The notes under the pieces were generated by a model. The model was not told the DNA's origin. It saw only the letters and a program-made list of their open reading frames with translations, and searched no databases. This document shows, in pieces, positions 35,173 to 43,636 of a stretch of DNA of 64,000 nucleotides. Source of the stretch: Winogradskyella echinorum (GTDB taxonomy: Bacteria; Bacteroidota; Bacteroidia; Flavobacteriales; Flavobacteriaceae); assembly GCF_014297365.1 (NCBI RefSeq), contig NZ_JACOQD010000004.1:168748-232747 (forward strand), read 5' to 3'. A program made the position numbers and the translations under genes. Each line of letters starts with the position of its first letter. Position 1 is the stretch's first letter.

Positions 35173-35580
35173 TTATTTAGAAGCAACAATATTCCCTTTA
35201 ATTTTAAGGATTTTGTTACCTCCTTCTGCATTAGAAATTACAGTTACGGTTTTAGTGAAAGCACCTAAACGTCTCGTATTATACTTAATTTCTAACGCTC
35301 CAGATTCACCAGGAAGTATTGGCGCTTTAGAGTAACTTGGTACTGTGCATCCACAGCTTGTTTTAACTTTTGTGATTAGTAAAGGAGCATCACCTGTATT
35401 AGTAAAATTGAAGGTTCTTAAACCGCTAGAATTTTGTTCTACTTTACCATAATCTATGACTTCAGTTTTAAATTTAATAACAGCGACTTTAGCGTCGTGT
35501 TTATCAAACTCTGTTGGTGCAGCACTAAAAAAGCTAATTGCTAAAACTAAAAGAATGGCGATGTTAAATGTTCGTTTCAT
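35173..35580 (-). CDS. DUF1573 exported protein
   Basis: 135 residues with signal peptide NIAILLVLAISFFSAAPTE. The rest is the immunoglobulin-like DUF1573 domain: VIDYGKVEQNSSGLRTFNFTNTG, the TSCGCTVPSY Cys motif and EIKYNTRRLGAFTKTVTVISN. Such proteins are small periplasmic or surface modules of unknown biochemical role. The two cysteines (CGC) are conserved in the family. Confidence 0.9.
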   Translation of the reverse strand: MKRTFNIAILLVLAISFFSAAPTEFDKHDAKVAVIKFKTEVIDYGKVEQNSSGLRTFNFTNTGDAPLLITKVKTSCGCTVPSYSKAPILPGESGALEIKYNTRRLGAFTKTVTVISNAEGGNKILKIKGNIVASK

Positions 35581-35689
35581 GATTAAATGATTTTAAAATT
35601 AATACTGAAACAAACATCTAGATTATAGATGTGAATTTTGAAAAAACAGGGTTGGAAATCGGTACTAGTACCTAGGTTGAATTTTTTAA

Positions 35690-36745
35690 CTACTTAATAA
35701 AAAGAGACTTAGCGTCGCTTCGAGATTGTACGTTTAATTTTTTATAGATGTTATTAGTATGTGTTTTCACAGTGCTAACACTCAAAAAAAGTGCTTCGGC
35801 AATGTCTTTATTGGTTTTGTCGTCGAGTAAATATTCTAAAACGATTTGCTCTTGCTTTGATAATTTATTTTTTAAATCTCTAGTTTTAGACTGTTTTCGT
35901 TTCCACATTTGATAAAGCAAAATAGCATTCAAAATAAATGAGATTGCTAAAATGGCATACAAATAAATACTCCAGTGTAAACCTGTTTTTCCTGCAGAAG
36001 CGGTTAACATATAACGATCCGCTTCGAGTTCGTTAGTATATTGTTTGGTATAAGAAGCTTTAGGGTAGGAGGTTTTTAAACGAGTTTTAAGACCGTCGTA
36101 ATAGGAGTTGTTCTTTAAATCTTCGACATAGTAATTGTGTAAATCACTACTTCGATCAGACAAGTAAGAATAAATGTATAATTCTGCAATGGGTTCGTTT
36201 AAAGCTTCTCCGTAAGACTGAAGTGCTTTAAACCATTTCTTATTATTCAATTTTCGGTTGGCTTCACTTCTAAATTCGCCATAAGCAAATCGCATATCGT
36301 TTTTTAGAGAATCAATTTTCACAAATGCATTGGCCTTTGGGTTATTAGATTCTATAGCGCAAAATACTTGATTGCCGAATGAAAAAGGCAATTTTAAAGT
36401 ATCGGTATTTTTAGCAATAAACAAGAGTTCTTCACTATCGCTACAATGACCATTAAAATGATTAAAATCTTGCTGTATATCTGAGCATTTATCGACATGT
36501 ATGCGATAAATTCTATTCTCATTATCGAGCATGTTGCCCTTAAATTCAAAATAGCCAGTTTCATCTGCTGTAGTTTTTGCTATGATTTGCTCGGCGTAGA
36601 CACCAGACATTTTGCGGTAATCTTCTACAATAGAAAGGTAGACTGAATTTTCCCATTGATCTGGATTTATAAAACCAGAAAAGGAATATTGAGCTTGGCA
36701 AACCAACGAAGCTACTAAAAAGACAAAAAGAATTTTTATTCGCAT
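35690..36745 (-). CDS. Membrane-anchored LuxR-type regulator
   Basis: 351 residues. Signal-like N-terminus ILFVFLVASLVCQAQ, a periplasmic region (about 20-255) that begins with a beta-rich FSGFINPDQWENSVYLS segment, one membrane helix (SIYLYAILAISFILNAILLY, about 258-277) and a cytoplasmic LuxR helix-turn-helix at the end (LSKQEQIVLEYLLDDKTNKDIA, then LSVSTVKTHTNNIYKKLNV). The layout suggests direct transmembrane signalling from an extracytoplasmic signal to DNA. Target genes unknown; the adjacent Pmp3-like gene is divergent with 108 bp between. Confidence 0.85.
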   Translation of the reverse strand: MRIKILFVFLVASLVCQAQYSFSGFINPDQWENSVYLSIVEDYRKMSGVYAEQIIAKTTADETGYFEFKGNMLDNENRIYRIHVDKCSDIQQDFNHFNGHCSDSEELLFIAKNTDTLKLPFSFGNQVFCAIESNNPKANAFVKIDSLKNDMRFAYGEFRSEANRKLNNKKWFKALQSYGEALNEPIAELYIYSYLSDRSSDLHNYYVEDLKNNSYYDGLKTRLKTSYPKASYTKQYTNELEADRYMLTASAGKTGLHWSIYLYAILAISFILNAILLYQMWKRKQSKTRDLKNKLSKQEQIVLEYLLDDKTNKDIAEALFLSVSTVKTHTNNIYKKLNVQSRSDAKSLFIK

Positions 36746-36853
36746 AGAACGAAACTACATAATTTTCATTGACTTTAAAATAGTTAGGTTTTAAAAGTGT
36801 AACAACTTTAACAAATCTGCGTCCTATCTATACATCAAATCAAAAAATAAATT

Positions 36854-37012
36854 ATGAGTATCTGGCGTGTTATACTGTCCATTATTTGCCCACCTTTAGC
36901 AGTTTTAGATAAAGGTTGTGGGTCTATTCTTATTACTTTTTTATTATGGCTCTGTGGTTGGGTTCCTGGCGTAATTGCAGCATTAGTTATTGTCAATAAT
37001 CCTGAGCGATAA
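36854..37012 (+). CDS. Pmp3/YqaE-family small membrane protein
   Basis: 52 residues: MSIWRVILSIICPPLAVLDKG then CGSILITFLLWLCGWVPGVIAALVIVNN. This is the two-helix Pmp3/YqaE signature (ICPPLAVLDKGC and LCGWVPGVIAA). Such proteins sit in the inner membrane and are linked to salt or membrane stress. It is divergent from the LuxR-type regulator, a candidate regulator by position only. Confidence 0.92.
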   Translation: MSIWRVILSIICPPLAVLDKGCGSILITFLLWLCGWVPGVIAALVIVNNPER

Positions 37013-37017
37013 ATCCT

Positions 37018-37025
37018 TATCTTTG
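37018..37025 (+). promoter_or_regulatory. -7 box for the lipoprotein-lipB operon
   Basis: TATCTTTG, perfect TAnnTTTG, 26 bases before the ATG at 37052 and directly after the Pmp3 gene's stop. Confidence 0.55.
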
Positions 37026-37051
37026 TACTTTACTTAATCAATAAAGTACAC

Positions 37052-37858
37052 ATGAAAAAATTTATCTTATTATTTGCTATGGTTTGTTTTTTAACGAGCT
37101 GTAATGTTACAGAATCTATTGTTTTTAACGAAAATGGCTCGGGTCAGTTTCTAATCACTTATGAGATGGGTGAAGCGATGAAAGTCTTTGAACAGTCGAT
37201 GGGTGGAGGTAAGTCGGATTCAGAAAAGGAAGAAGGTGGTGAAACTATGGATACTACGATGGTTTTTGCAGATATCATGGAAACTTACAAAGATAGTGTT
37301 GCTGCGTTACCAGAAGAAAAGCGTTTAGCAATGGAGGCTGTAAAAGACATGTTTATGAATATGAAGATGAACGAAGATGAAGGAGTGATGAATTTTGGAA
37401 TTGGTCTAAATTTTAACTCTATAGATGATCTAAAAGATATTAATGAAAAAATAAGAAAAGCGCAAAGTTTAAACTCTCAAGGAGACCAAGTTGGTTCTAT
37501 GAAAGAGAACTCACCTCTTGGTAATTTTTTTGGTAGTGAAAACAGTAAAACAGGTTATATTTTAACAGAAAATAGCTTTGCTAGAGTAACACAGATTGAT
37601 ATCCCAGAAGGTGCAGCTGAAGATGCAATGGAAGAATTGTTTAATGAAGAGGATGAAAGTAATCAGCAATTTATGGACTATTTTGAAAATGCTTTTTATA
37701 ACGTTAAACTTACTTTCCCAAAACCTGTAAAATCCATTGATGTTGAAGGTGCTGAATTTTCTAAAGATAGAAAGACAGTTACTTATAGAATTAATTGGAT
37801 AGAATATCTTAAAAATCCGTTAGTACTAGATGCTAATGTAAAGTTTGTAGATGAATAA
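37052..37858 (+). CDS. Lipoprotein, unknown function, co-transcribed with lipB
   Basis: 268 residues with lipobox MVCFLTSC (Cys17). The mature protein starts with a beta-hairpin-like NVTESIVFNENGSGQFLITYE, has an acidic, Met-rich helical middle (about 60-125) and ends with VTYRINWIEYLKNPLVLDANVKF. No domain recognised. Its last 8 bases overlap lipB, implying translational coupling; the link to lipoate synthesis is only positional. Confidence 0.7.
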   Translation: MKKFILLFAMVCFLTSCNVTESIVFNENGSGQFLITYEMGEAMKVFEQSMGGGKSDSEKEEGGETMDTTMVFADIMETYKDSVAALPEEKRLAMEAVKDMFMNMKMNEDEGVMNFGIGLNFNSIDDLKDINEKIRKAQSLNSQGDQVGSMKENSPLGNFFGSENSKTGYILTENSFARVTQIDIPEGAAEDAMEELFNEEDESNQQFMDYFENAFYNVKLTFPKPVKSIDVEGAEFSKDRKTVTYRINWIEYLKNPLVLDANVKFVDE

Positions 37859-38549
37859 AACGGTTAAGCTCCAAGATCTAGGGTTAAAAGATTTTAAGGC
37901 CACTTGGGATTACCAAGAAACACTCTTTAAGGCCATTTTAGATACCAAAATAAAGAATAGAAGAGAAGACGCAGGTTTAGAAACCGACAACCATTTTCTA
38001 TTTGTAGAGCATCCTCATGTCTATACCTTAGGTAAAAGTGGTGACTTGTCTAATTTGTTGCTTTCTGAAGCACAATTAACCGAAAAAGGTGCCACGTTTT
38101 ACAAAATTAATAGAGGTGGAGATATTACGTATCATGGTCCTGGGCAAATTGTAGGTTACCCTATTTTAGACTTAGATAATTTCTTTACCGACATACATAA
38201 ATACCTCCGTTTTTTAGAGGAAATGATTATTCTTACGTTGGCAGAATATAATCTAAAAGCAGAGCGAAGTCCTGGTGAAACAGGTGTGTGGTTAGATGTA
38301 GGTACGCCATTTGCACGTAAAATCTGTGCTATGGGAGTGAGAGCCAGCCGTTGGGTAACCATGCATGGTTTTGCGCTAAATGTTAATGCGGATTTGGGTT
38401 ATTTTGATAATATTATTCCTTGCGGAATTAGAGGTAAAGCGGTAACGACATTAAATAATGAATTAGGTGTTGCAAAGGTTGATGAAGATGAGGTTAAGCA
38501 AAAGCTTTTGAAGCATTTTGGGGAGCTTTTTGAGGCTCGTTTCGTCTAA
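37851..38549 (+). CDS. lipB: Octanoyl-[ACP]:protein N-octanoyltransferase
   Basis: 232-residue LipB that moves octanoate from acyl carrier protein to lipoyl domains, the first step of lipoate synthesis. Signatures: VEHPHVYTLGKSG, NRGGDITYHGPGQIVGYPIL, Lys157 in ARKICAMG and the acyl-Cys Cys191 in IIPCGIRGKAVTTL. The 34-residue spacing between Lys157 and Cys191 equals that of E. coli Lys135/Cys169. Its lipoyl clients include the E2 at 5786-7099. The stop codon lies inside the GTCTAAC box of the following attC-like element. Confidence 0.96.
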   Translation: MNKTVKLQDLGLKDFKATWDYQETLFKAILDTKIKNRREDAGLETDNHFLFVEHPHVYTLGKSGDLSNLLLSEAQLTEKGATFYKINRGGDITYHGPGQIVGYPILDLDNFFTDIHKYLRFLEEMIILTLAEYNLKAERSPGETGVWLDVGTPFARKICAMGVRASRWVTMHGFALNVNADLGYFDNIIPCGIRGKAVTTLNNELGVAKVDEDEVKQKLLKHFGELFEARFV

Positions 38550-38677
38550 CGGTATCGGCTATGAGTAGTTGCGTGATTTAGCACTAAACTTCACAAGTAC
38601 ACACCAAGTTGGAAATTCCGCAGGAATTTCCAAAGTAGGCGAGAACAAGCAATTACTTATAGCCATTGTTGTACACA
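38541..38677 (+). repeat. attC-like element (left copy, 137 bp)
   Basis: Starts TTCGTCTAACG and ends GTTGTACACA. GTCTAAC (38544-38550) fits the integron R'' consensus RYYYAAC; GTTGTAC (38668-38674) fits the R' consensus GTTRRRY except for one base. Between them GGCTATGAGTAGTTGC pairs imperfectly with GCAATTACTTATAGCC, with an extra unpaired base near the outer end, and a second perfect palindrome (TTGGAAATTCC-GCA-GGAATTTCCAA) lies in the loop. The length is within the 57-141 bp of known attC sites. No integrase gene is in the window. Confidence 0.5.
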
Positions 38678-38681
38678 GTTT

Positions 38682-39563
38682 TTATTGATTTATATTAAAG
38701 ACTCTTTCGTTATCTAAATACGAATAGTTAATTAAAGAATTACTATTTGAGTAATTAAATATAAATTCGGTGCTAAATTCTTGATTATGAATATTATTTT
38801 CATTTTTTTCAATCATCTCTATAACATTGTTTTCTGATAAATATGCTGGTCCAATGAAAGGCATAAAAACTGACGATGCAATAAAAAAATCTTTATAGGG
38901 ATTCGTATTATTATCATAAAAATATTTATATGTATAATGTGTACTTGCACCAATAGATTCTACTTCAATTACGTTTGTAAATGAATCATTATAAGTAAAC
39001 TTTTGTACACCAAAACTTGGTTCAACACCTCTACCTCTGTGGTCACTATAAATCTCCTTAATTTTTCCGTTCGGATAATATCCAAAGTAATTTTCTTCCA
39101 CGAAAGACTCATTATCCATAAAAACACTTTTTAATAAACCATTATCGTTATAATTAAAAGTGTACGTTTTAATAACTTCATATTCATTACAAACATTTTC
39201 TCGGGTTGAAATTACTTTATCAATTAAGTTATTTTCATTATATGAAAATTCGTAAATATTTTGTTCACACCCTTGATAATGTGGTAAGTAAAATATCATT
39301 TTTGATAGGATGTCTGAATTATCAATATATTCAAATTCCCATTTTCGGTATGTATTTTCATACATTACTAACAAAATAGAATTAATTTGTTTATCCAACT
39401 TCCCTTTACTTAATTCGTTTAAAATAATGTCTGGCTCATCTAATTCAAACCCCAATTCAGCGTGAGTTAATGGACTATTATCAATTTCAATTGATTTAAA
39501 TCCATCATCTTTTTCACAACTAAAAAAAGTAATCAAAATTAGTATTGTAAAAGTCTTTTTCAT
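38682..39563 (-). CDS. Lipoprotein with YD/RHS-like repeats, in a possible cassette
   Basis: 293 residues with lipobox ILITFFSC (Cys16). The body consists of beta-strand repeats of the YxYNxxGxL type: FSYNENNLIDKVIST, FNYNDNGLLKSVFMD and FGYYPNGKIKEIYSD, as in RHS/YD-repeat proteins. No enzymatic motif seen. It is flanked on both sides by the GTTGTACACA ends of the two attC-like elements (10-bp inverted repeats 38668-38677 and 39577-39586) and lacks a neighbour on its strand, so it may have been inserted as a unit. Function unknown. Confidence 0.75.
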   Translation of the reverse strand: MKKTFTILILITFFSCEKDDGFKSIEIDNSPLTHAELGFELDEPDIILNELSKGKLDKQINSILLVMYENTYRKWEFEYIDNSDILSKMIFYLPHYQGCEQNIYEFSYNENNLIDKVISTRENVCNEYEVIKTYTFNYNDNGLLKSVFMDNESFVEENYFGYYPNGKIKEIYSDHRGRGVEPSFGVQKFTYNDSFTNVIEVESIGASTHYTYKYFYDNNTNPYKDFFIASSVFMPFIGPAYLSENNVIEMIEKNENNIHNQEFSTEFIFNYSNSNSLINYSYLDNERVFNINQ

Positions 39564-39576
39564 ATAGTAGTTAAAT

Positions 39577-39635
39577 TGTGTACAACTATAGTGATATGAG
39601 GCCGTTTTAATGCCTTAAATAAGTCGTTAGACGAA
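39577..39635 (-). repeat. attC-like element (right copy, 59 bp, inverted)
   Basis: On the - strand it reads TTCGTCTAACG ... GTTGTACACA, so both ends match the left copy exactly (11 and 10 bases) while the middle differs. The arms near the loop pair imperfectly (AAGGC with GCCTC). The element follows the 3' end of the decayed ndpA-like fragment by 28 bases. The pair is inverted, unlike an ordinary integron array. Confidence 0.5.
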
Positions 39636-39663
39636 GTTAGTTGAAAATTTTCACAAAGTCAAG

Positions 39664-39840
39664 TTAGCTCTCATCATTAAAAAACACCTTATAAAAATGC
39701 ATTTTTTTCTTGTCATCATAACTTTGTAGATATTCTGCAAAAGTATCAGGTGCATCAATATCTAGTTTTATTTCTGTTTTACTCTATTGTTTTTGTTTTT
39801 TTAGAACAATTTCTGAAACATCGAAATGATAAATTGTCTT
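39664..39840 (-). pseudogene. Decayed 3' fragment of a nucleoid-associated protein gene
   Basis: Read on the - strand this gives FDVSEIVLKKQKQ, a TAG stop, then SKTEIKLDIDAPDTFAEYL, SYDDKKKMHFYKVFFNDES and TAA. The intact gene at 47942-48991 ends FDVSEIALKKQKQKIKTEIKLD ... VDAPDASAEYL ... MHFYKVFFNDES, so this is its C-terminal 55 or so codons with an in-frame stop and an 8-codon deletion. The similarity continues about 25 bases past the stop. It ends abruptly at the stop codon of the serine hydrolase gene (39843), which marks a breakpoint. Same orientation as the intact copy, 8.1 kb away. Confidence 0.88.
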
Positions 39841-39842
39841 AT

Positions 39843-41225
39843 TTATTTTTTTAGTAAAAATTTTGATATTTTTCTCGCAATTGAATAGACATATTCCTCT
39901 TGTGTATTACTAAGTACAATTATTGTAATTCCTTTTTTAGGATAAATCCAGAAGTCTGAAGCAAACAGATTGCTAGCACCACCATGGACTACTAACTTAT
40001 TATTTGAATCATTATTTTCTATTCCCCAACCATAGCCATAGTGTGTATATATATCATTGATTTCAAAATGAGGATAGAGATATTTAGAGGTTGTTGCTTT
40101 ATCTAGTACTGTATTGTTTTGTATCGCTTTACTCCATAACAATAAGTCGCTTGCTCGAGTTAGTATACCTCCATTTCCTTTAAGATTAAGATAAGGACCA
40201 TTGTCACTCCAATTCTCCTCATTTGGTTTTTTAGCTTCTTTTCCATCTAAAAAACCATTAGCTACTTCGTTAGTTTCCCAATCTGGAATTACATAGCCAG
40301 TATGGTACATTTTTGAAGGTTTAAAAAAAGTTGTATTTAAAAAGGTTTCATAATCCATTCCGCTAGCTTTCTCGATGATTAATCCAAGTAAGCTATATCC
40401 CATATTAGAATAATTAAACTTTTCACCAACCGAACTTATTAGCTTGCTTCTAAATACTTTCTTTAGGAATTTTTCTTCCGTAATGGCATCATAATCATCA
40501 CCTATTCCTTCTGTTAAACCAGAAGAATGTGTAAGCAACTGATGAATAGTTATATTCCTTTTATCGCTAGGAACATCTTCAAAGTATTTTGATATGTTAT
40601 CATCTACACATACTTTATTTTGCATTGATAATTTTAGTATACCAGCAGCGGTAAATTGCTTTGTAATAGAACAAATATCAAAAACAGTATTTATGTCATT
40701 AAGCCCATTTTCTTGATTATTCTTTTTCCCATAGGCTTTATTAAATATAATGCTGTCATTTTGAGCAACTAAAATTACTCCCGAAAAACCTCTTTCTGTA
40801 AGTTTTTTATCAATGGTAGGTAAATCATCAATTTTCACCTCACCATTACGAATTGCTGTATATGTTCCGTCTGGTTGTGTAGCAACTAATTCTTTAAAAA
40901 CACCATTTTCAGGGTTTTTAAATTCAATTTTATACTCGTCAGATACTTTAAAAGAAAATTTATGTTCTCCAGTTTGAATAAGTTCATATTCTGGTTGTCC
41001 GTCTACAAATAAAAATAATTTAGTATCATTTTCTTTTGTGTAAACCTCTATGATCATTCCTACTGCTTCAAGCACATATTCACCTGTATATTGTTTTAAA
41101 GAATCTTGAGTATTATTATCAATAGTTGCTTTTTTACTGCTATTTGTGTAACTAAAGGCCAAAGATGAAAATGATATCATTAGAAGTATTAAGATTGTGT
41201 TTGTTGTTTTCATTTCTATTTTCAA
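39843..41225 (-). CDS. Serine hydrolase (beta-lactamase/PBP4* type) with N-terminal DUF3471-like domain
   Basis: 460 residues. Signal ILILLMISFSSLAFS, then a DUF3471-like beta module (about 43-127, LKQYTGEYVLEAVGMIIEVY ... PENGVFKELVATQPDGTYTAIRN), then a class C beta-lactamase-like domain: SxxK at Ser186-Lys189 (FDICSITKQF), the YxN motif at Tyr272 (FNYSNMGYS) and HGGASNLF in place of KTG. Exported peptidase or esterase; substrate unknown. It is about 70% similar by eye to 42471-43550 over the hydrolase domain and shares its N-terminal module with the intervening protease. A second in-frame ATG at residue 5 could be the true start. 24 bases after the protease gene, so co-transcribed. Confidence 0.9.
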   Translation of the reverse strand: MKIEMKTTNTILILLMISFSSLAFSYTNSSKKATIDNNTQDSLKQYTGEYVLEAVGMIIEVYTKENDTKLFLFVDGQPEYELIQTGEHKFSFKVSDEYKIEFKNPENGVFKELVATQPDGTYTAIRNGEVKIDDLPTIDKKLTERGFSGVILVAQNDSIIFNKAYGKKNNQENGLNDINTVFDICSITKQFTAAGILKLSMQNKVCVDDNISKYFEDVPSDKRNITIHQLLTHSSGLTEGIGDDYDAITEEKFLKKVFRSKLISSVGEKFNYSNMGYSLLGLIIEKASGMDYETFLNTTFFKPSKMYHTGYVIPDWETNEVANGFLDGKEAKKPNEENWSDNGPYLNLKGNGGILTRASDLLLWSKAIQNNTVLDKATTSKYLYPHFEINDIYTHYGYGWGIENNDSNNKLVVHGGASNLFASDFWIYPKKGITIIVLSNTQEEYVYSIARKISKFLLKK

Positions 41226-41249
41226 TTAATGTAATTGTGTTATATTTTT

Positions 41250-42410
41250 TTATTTACGAATCGCTTTTAAGATTCCGTCTGGTTCAGGTTGTGTAATAAA
41301 TAATTGTTTAAAAACACCATTTTCTTGATTCTTAAAATCTAATAAAAAACCTTCTATTGTTTTTGAGGAAAAATGATGCTCTTTAGTTGGAATAAATGTG
41401 AATTCTGGAAATCCATCCAAGAAAAAAAAGAGGTTTGTATCATTCTCTTTTGTATAAATTTTTATGGTTCTTCCTTGCATATCATATTCACCAACATATT
41501 GTTTTAAAGTACTTGCATTTATAGCTATGGCTTTTGGTTTATAGATGGTAGCATCGGGTTTTACTTCAATCCTTAATATGTCTTCTCTGGTATCACTAGT
41601 TCCTGACATTTCATCATTAATCCATTTAATGAATTGTGATACTCTGGTGTAATTTTCTACAACACCATATAAGCCTTCTGGTCCATCTTTTGTGTCTTGC
41701 CACGAGCTAATACCTGCTATATAAACAATGTCATCCTTAACAATAAAAGCGGGTCCTCCGCTATCACCAGGACCACTAATGCCTTCATACTCTGTAAGAT
41801 ATTTTGTTTTCGTATCTGGATGATTAAAGGTCCATGTTAACCATCTTTCGGTAGCTGTTTCTATCCTATTAGTAGCACCTCTTTGCTTGCCGTCGTTGCC
41901 GTTTACTCCAATTAATCCATCACCTTTATCTCCTCTACCAACCATATAGATAAGTTTATCTACTTCATCGTTTTCCATATACAATTTTGCTTGCATTGCA
42001 TCTTTAGGTTTTGTCTTTAGATGTACTAATGCGATATCATTTAATGGTTCCATGGAAGTGTATTCTTCGATATTTTCCCATTGCTTATACATGATCACCT
42101 TGTCAACTTCTATTTCAGTATCATTAATGATGACGAAATGTTTTCGTCCAGCTTCAAATTTATCCTTAATTAATACTGCACAATGCGCTGCTGTTATTAC
42201 CCATTGATCGGCTATTATAGTCGCCTCACAATCTGGTAAATTTAGATGGCACATGTATTTTTCGAATTGCTCTGCAAGTTTGATAAACTCGGCTTCATCT
42301 TTGTCGTGTCGAGTTATCATTGAGTCGTGTTCGTTACTATTTGTATGACTAAAGCTTACTAATAGTAATGATAGTATTAGCAGTAATACCATTGCGTTTG
42401 CTTTTTTCAT
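41250..42410 (-). CDS. Trypsin-like serine protease with C-terminal DUF3471-like domain
   Basis: 386 residues, exported (LLLILSLLLVSFSHT). Chymotrypsin-fold (S1) protease with catalytic His76 (TAAHC), Asp125 (PLNDIALVHL) and Ser217 (GPGDSGGPAF), all intact; a Cys pair in EKYMCHLNLPDCEA is visible. S1 proteases are uncommon in Bacteroidota. Residues 302-386 (LKQYVGEYDMQGRTIKIYTK ... ENGVFKQLFITQPEPDG) are the same module found at the N-terminus of the next gene, so a domain has been copied between neighbours. Same operon as the two serine hydrolases. Confidence 0.9.
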   Translation of the reverse strand: MKKANAMVLLLILSLLLVSFSHTNSNEHDSMITRHDKDEAEFIKLAEQFEKYMCHLNLPDCEATIIADQWVITAAHCAVLIKDKFEAGRKHFVIINDTEIEVDKVIMYKQWENIEEYTSMEPLNDIALVHLKTKPKDAMQAKLYMENDEVDKLIYMVGRGDKGDGLIGVNGNDGKQRGATNRIETATERWLTWTFNHPDTKTKYLTEYEGISGPGDSGGPAFIVKDDIVYIAGISSWQDTKDGPEGLYGVVENYTRVSQFIKWINDEMSGTSDTREDILRIEVKPDATIYKPKAIAINASTLKQYVGEYDMQGRTIKIYTKENDTNLFFFLDGFPEFTFIPTKEHHFSSKTIEGFLLDFKNQENGVFKQLFITQPEPDGILKAIRK

Positions 42411-42470
42411 TTTTATTTTAAAATTTTTTAATTTTATTACTATGTGTAAATATTGTTGTTGGTAATACTT

Positions 42471-43550
42471 TTACTTTGCGAGTAAAAAGTTTGATATCGC
42501 TCCTGCAATTGTGTAAACAGATTCTTTAAATTCATTACTGAGTACGATTATTGTAATTCCCTTGTTTGGGTAGATCCACATATCTGATGCAAAAAAATCA
42601 GTAGTGCCTCCATGTAACACTAATTTATTCTCTGAATCATTATTTTCAATTCCCCAGCCATATCCATAGCTATCATATATATTTGTAGGTTCAAAATGAG
42701 GATAGAGATATTTAGATGTAGTTGCTTCATCTAGTACCGTATTATTCATTATGGATTGGCTCCAGAGTAATAAATCGTTCGCTCGTGTTAGAATACCTCC
42801 ATTTCCTTTAAGGTTGAGATATGGACCATTGTCACTCCAATTTTCTTCATTTGGTTTATTATTTTCAACTCCATTTAAATAACCGTTGGCAACTTCATTA
42901 GTTTCCCAATCTGGAATTATATAACCAGTATGGTGCATGTTTGAAGGTTCGAAAATCTCTAAATTTAAAAAGCTCTCATAATCCATTCCACTTACTTTTT
43001 CTATGATTAAACCAAGTAAGCTATAGCCTATATTAGAATAATTAAATCTTTCTCCAACTGGGCTAATTAATTCGCTATCAAAAACTTGATCTAAAAACGC
43101 TTCCTCAGTAATAGTTTCATAATCTCCACCAATTCCAACTACTAAACCAGAAGAATGTGTGAGTAATTGATGAATGGTTATATTTTTTTTGTCGTTAGGA
43201 ACAGCGTCAAAGTATTTTGATAAACTATCATTAACTGTAAGCTCATTTTGCATCTCTAATTTTAAAATTCCAGCTGCAGTAAATTGTTTTGTAATAGAGC
43301 CCATATCAAAAACAGTATTGATATCATTAAATCCATTTTCTTGATTGTTTTTTCTTCCATATGCTTTATTAAATAGGATATTGTCATTTTGAGCGACTAA
43401 AACAACACCCGAAAAGTCTCTTGCTATAAGTTCTGTATCAAGGTCAAAAAAATCATCAATTTTTACCGCATCATCACTAGTAGAACAACTAAGATTTATT
43501 AATGATAATGACATTGTTAGAAGTAATAAGATTTTATTTGTTTTTTTCAT
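42471..43550 (-). CDS. Serine hydrolase lipoprotein (paralogue without DUF3471 module)
   Basis: 359 residues, lipobox SLINLSC (Cys22). Class C beta-lactamase-like: SxxK at Ser85-Lys88 (FDMGSITKQF), YSN in FNYSNIGYSLLGL and HGGTTDFFASDMW. Nearly the same sequence as the hydrolase domain of 39843-41225, from which it differs by lacking the N-terminal module and by being a lipoprotein. First gene of the three-gene - strand run (gaps 60 and 24 bases). Confidence 0.9.
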   Translation of the reverse strand: MKKTNKILLLLTMSLSLINLSCSTSDDAVKIDDFFDLDTELIARDFSGVVLVAQNDNILFNKAYGRKNNQENGFNDINTVFDMGSITKQFTAAGILKLEMQNELTVNDSLSKYFDAVPNDKKNITIHQLLTHSSGLVVGIGGDYETITEEAFLDQVFDSELISPVGERFNYSNIGYSLLGLIIEKVSGMDYESFLNLEIFEPSNMHHTGYIIPDWETNEVANGYLNGVENNKPNEENWSDNGPYLNLKGNGGILTRANDLLLWSQSIMNNTVLDEATTSKYLYPHFEPTNIYDSYGYGWGIENNDSENKLVLHGGTTDFFASDMWIYPNKGITIIVLSNEFKESVYTIAGAISNFLLAK

Positions 43551-43593
43551 GATTTTATGTTTTTTGATTGCTATTAATGTTTAAGTAAAAAAT

Positions 43594-43623
43594 AAAAACC
43601 CAAGCTGATTAGCTCGGGTTTTT
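43594..43623. terminator. Terminator after the 43637 outer-membrane protein gene
   Basis: AAAAACCC and GGGTTTTT pair, with an inner AGCT/AGCT stem and one mismatch. A/T-runs on both sides. Confidence 0.8.
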
Positions 43624-43636
43624 ATATTCTTGAATT

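Noticed and set aside
38541..39635. A true integron cassette array
   Set aside because: No integrase gene, only one gene and the two attC-like elements are inverted; reported only as attC-like.
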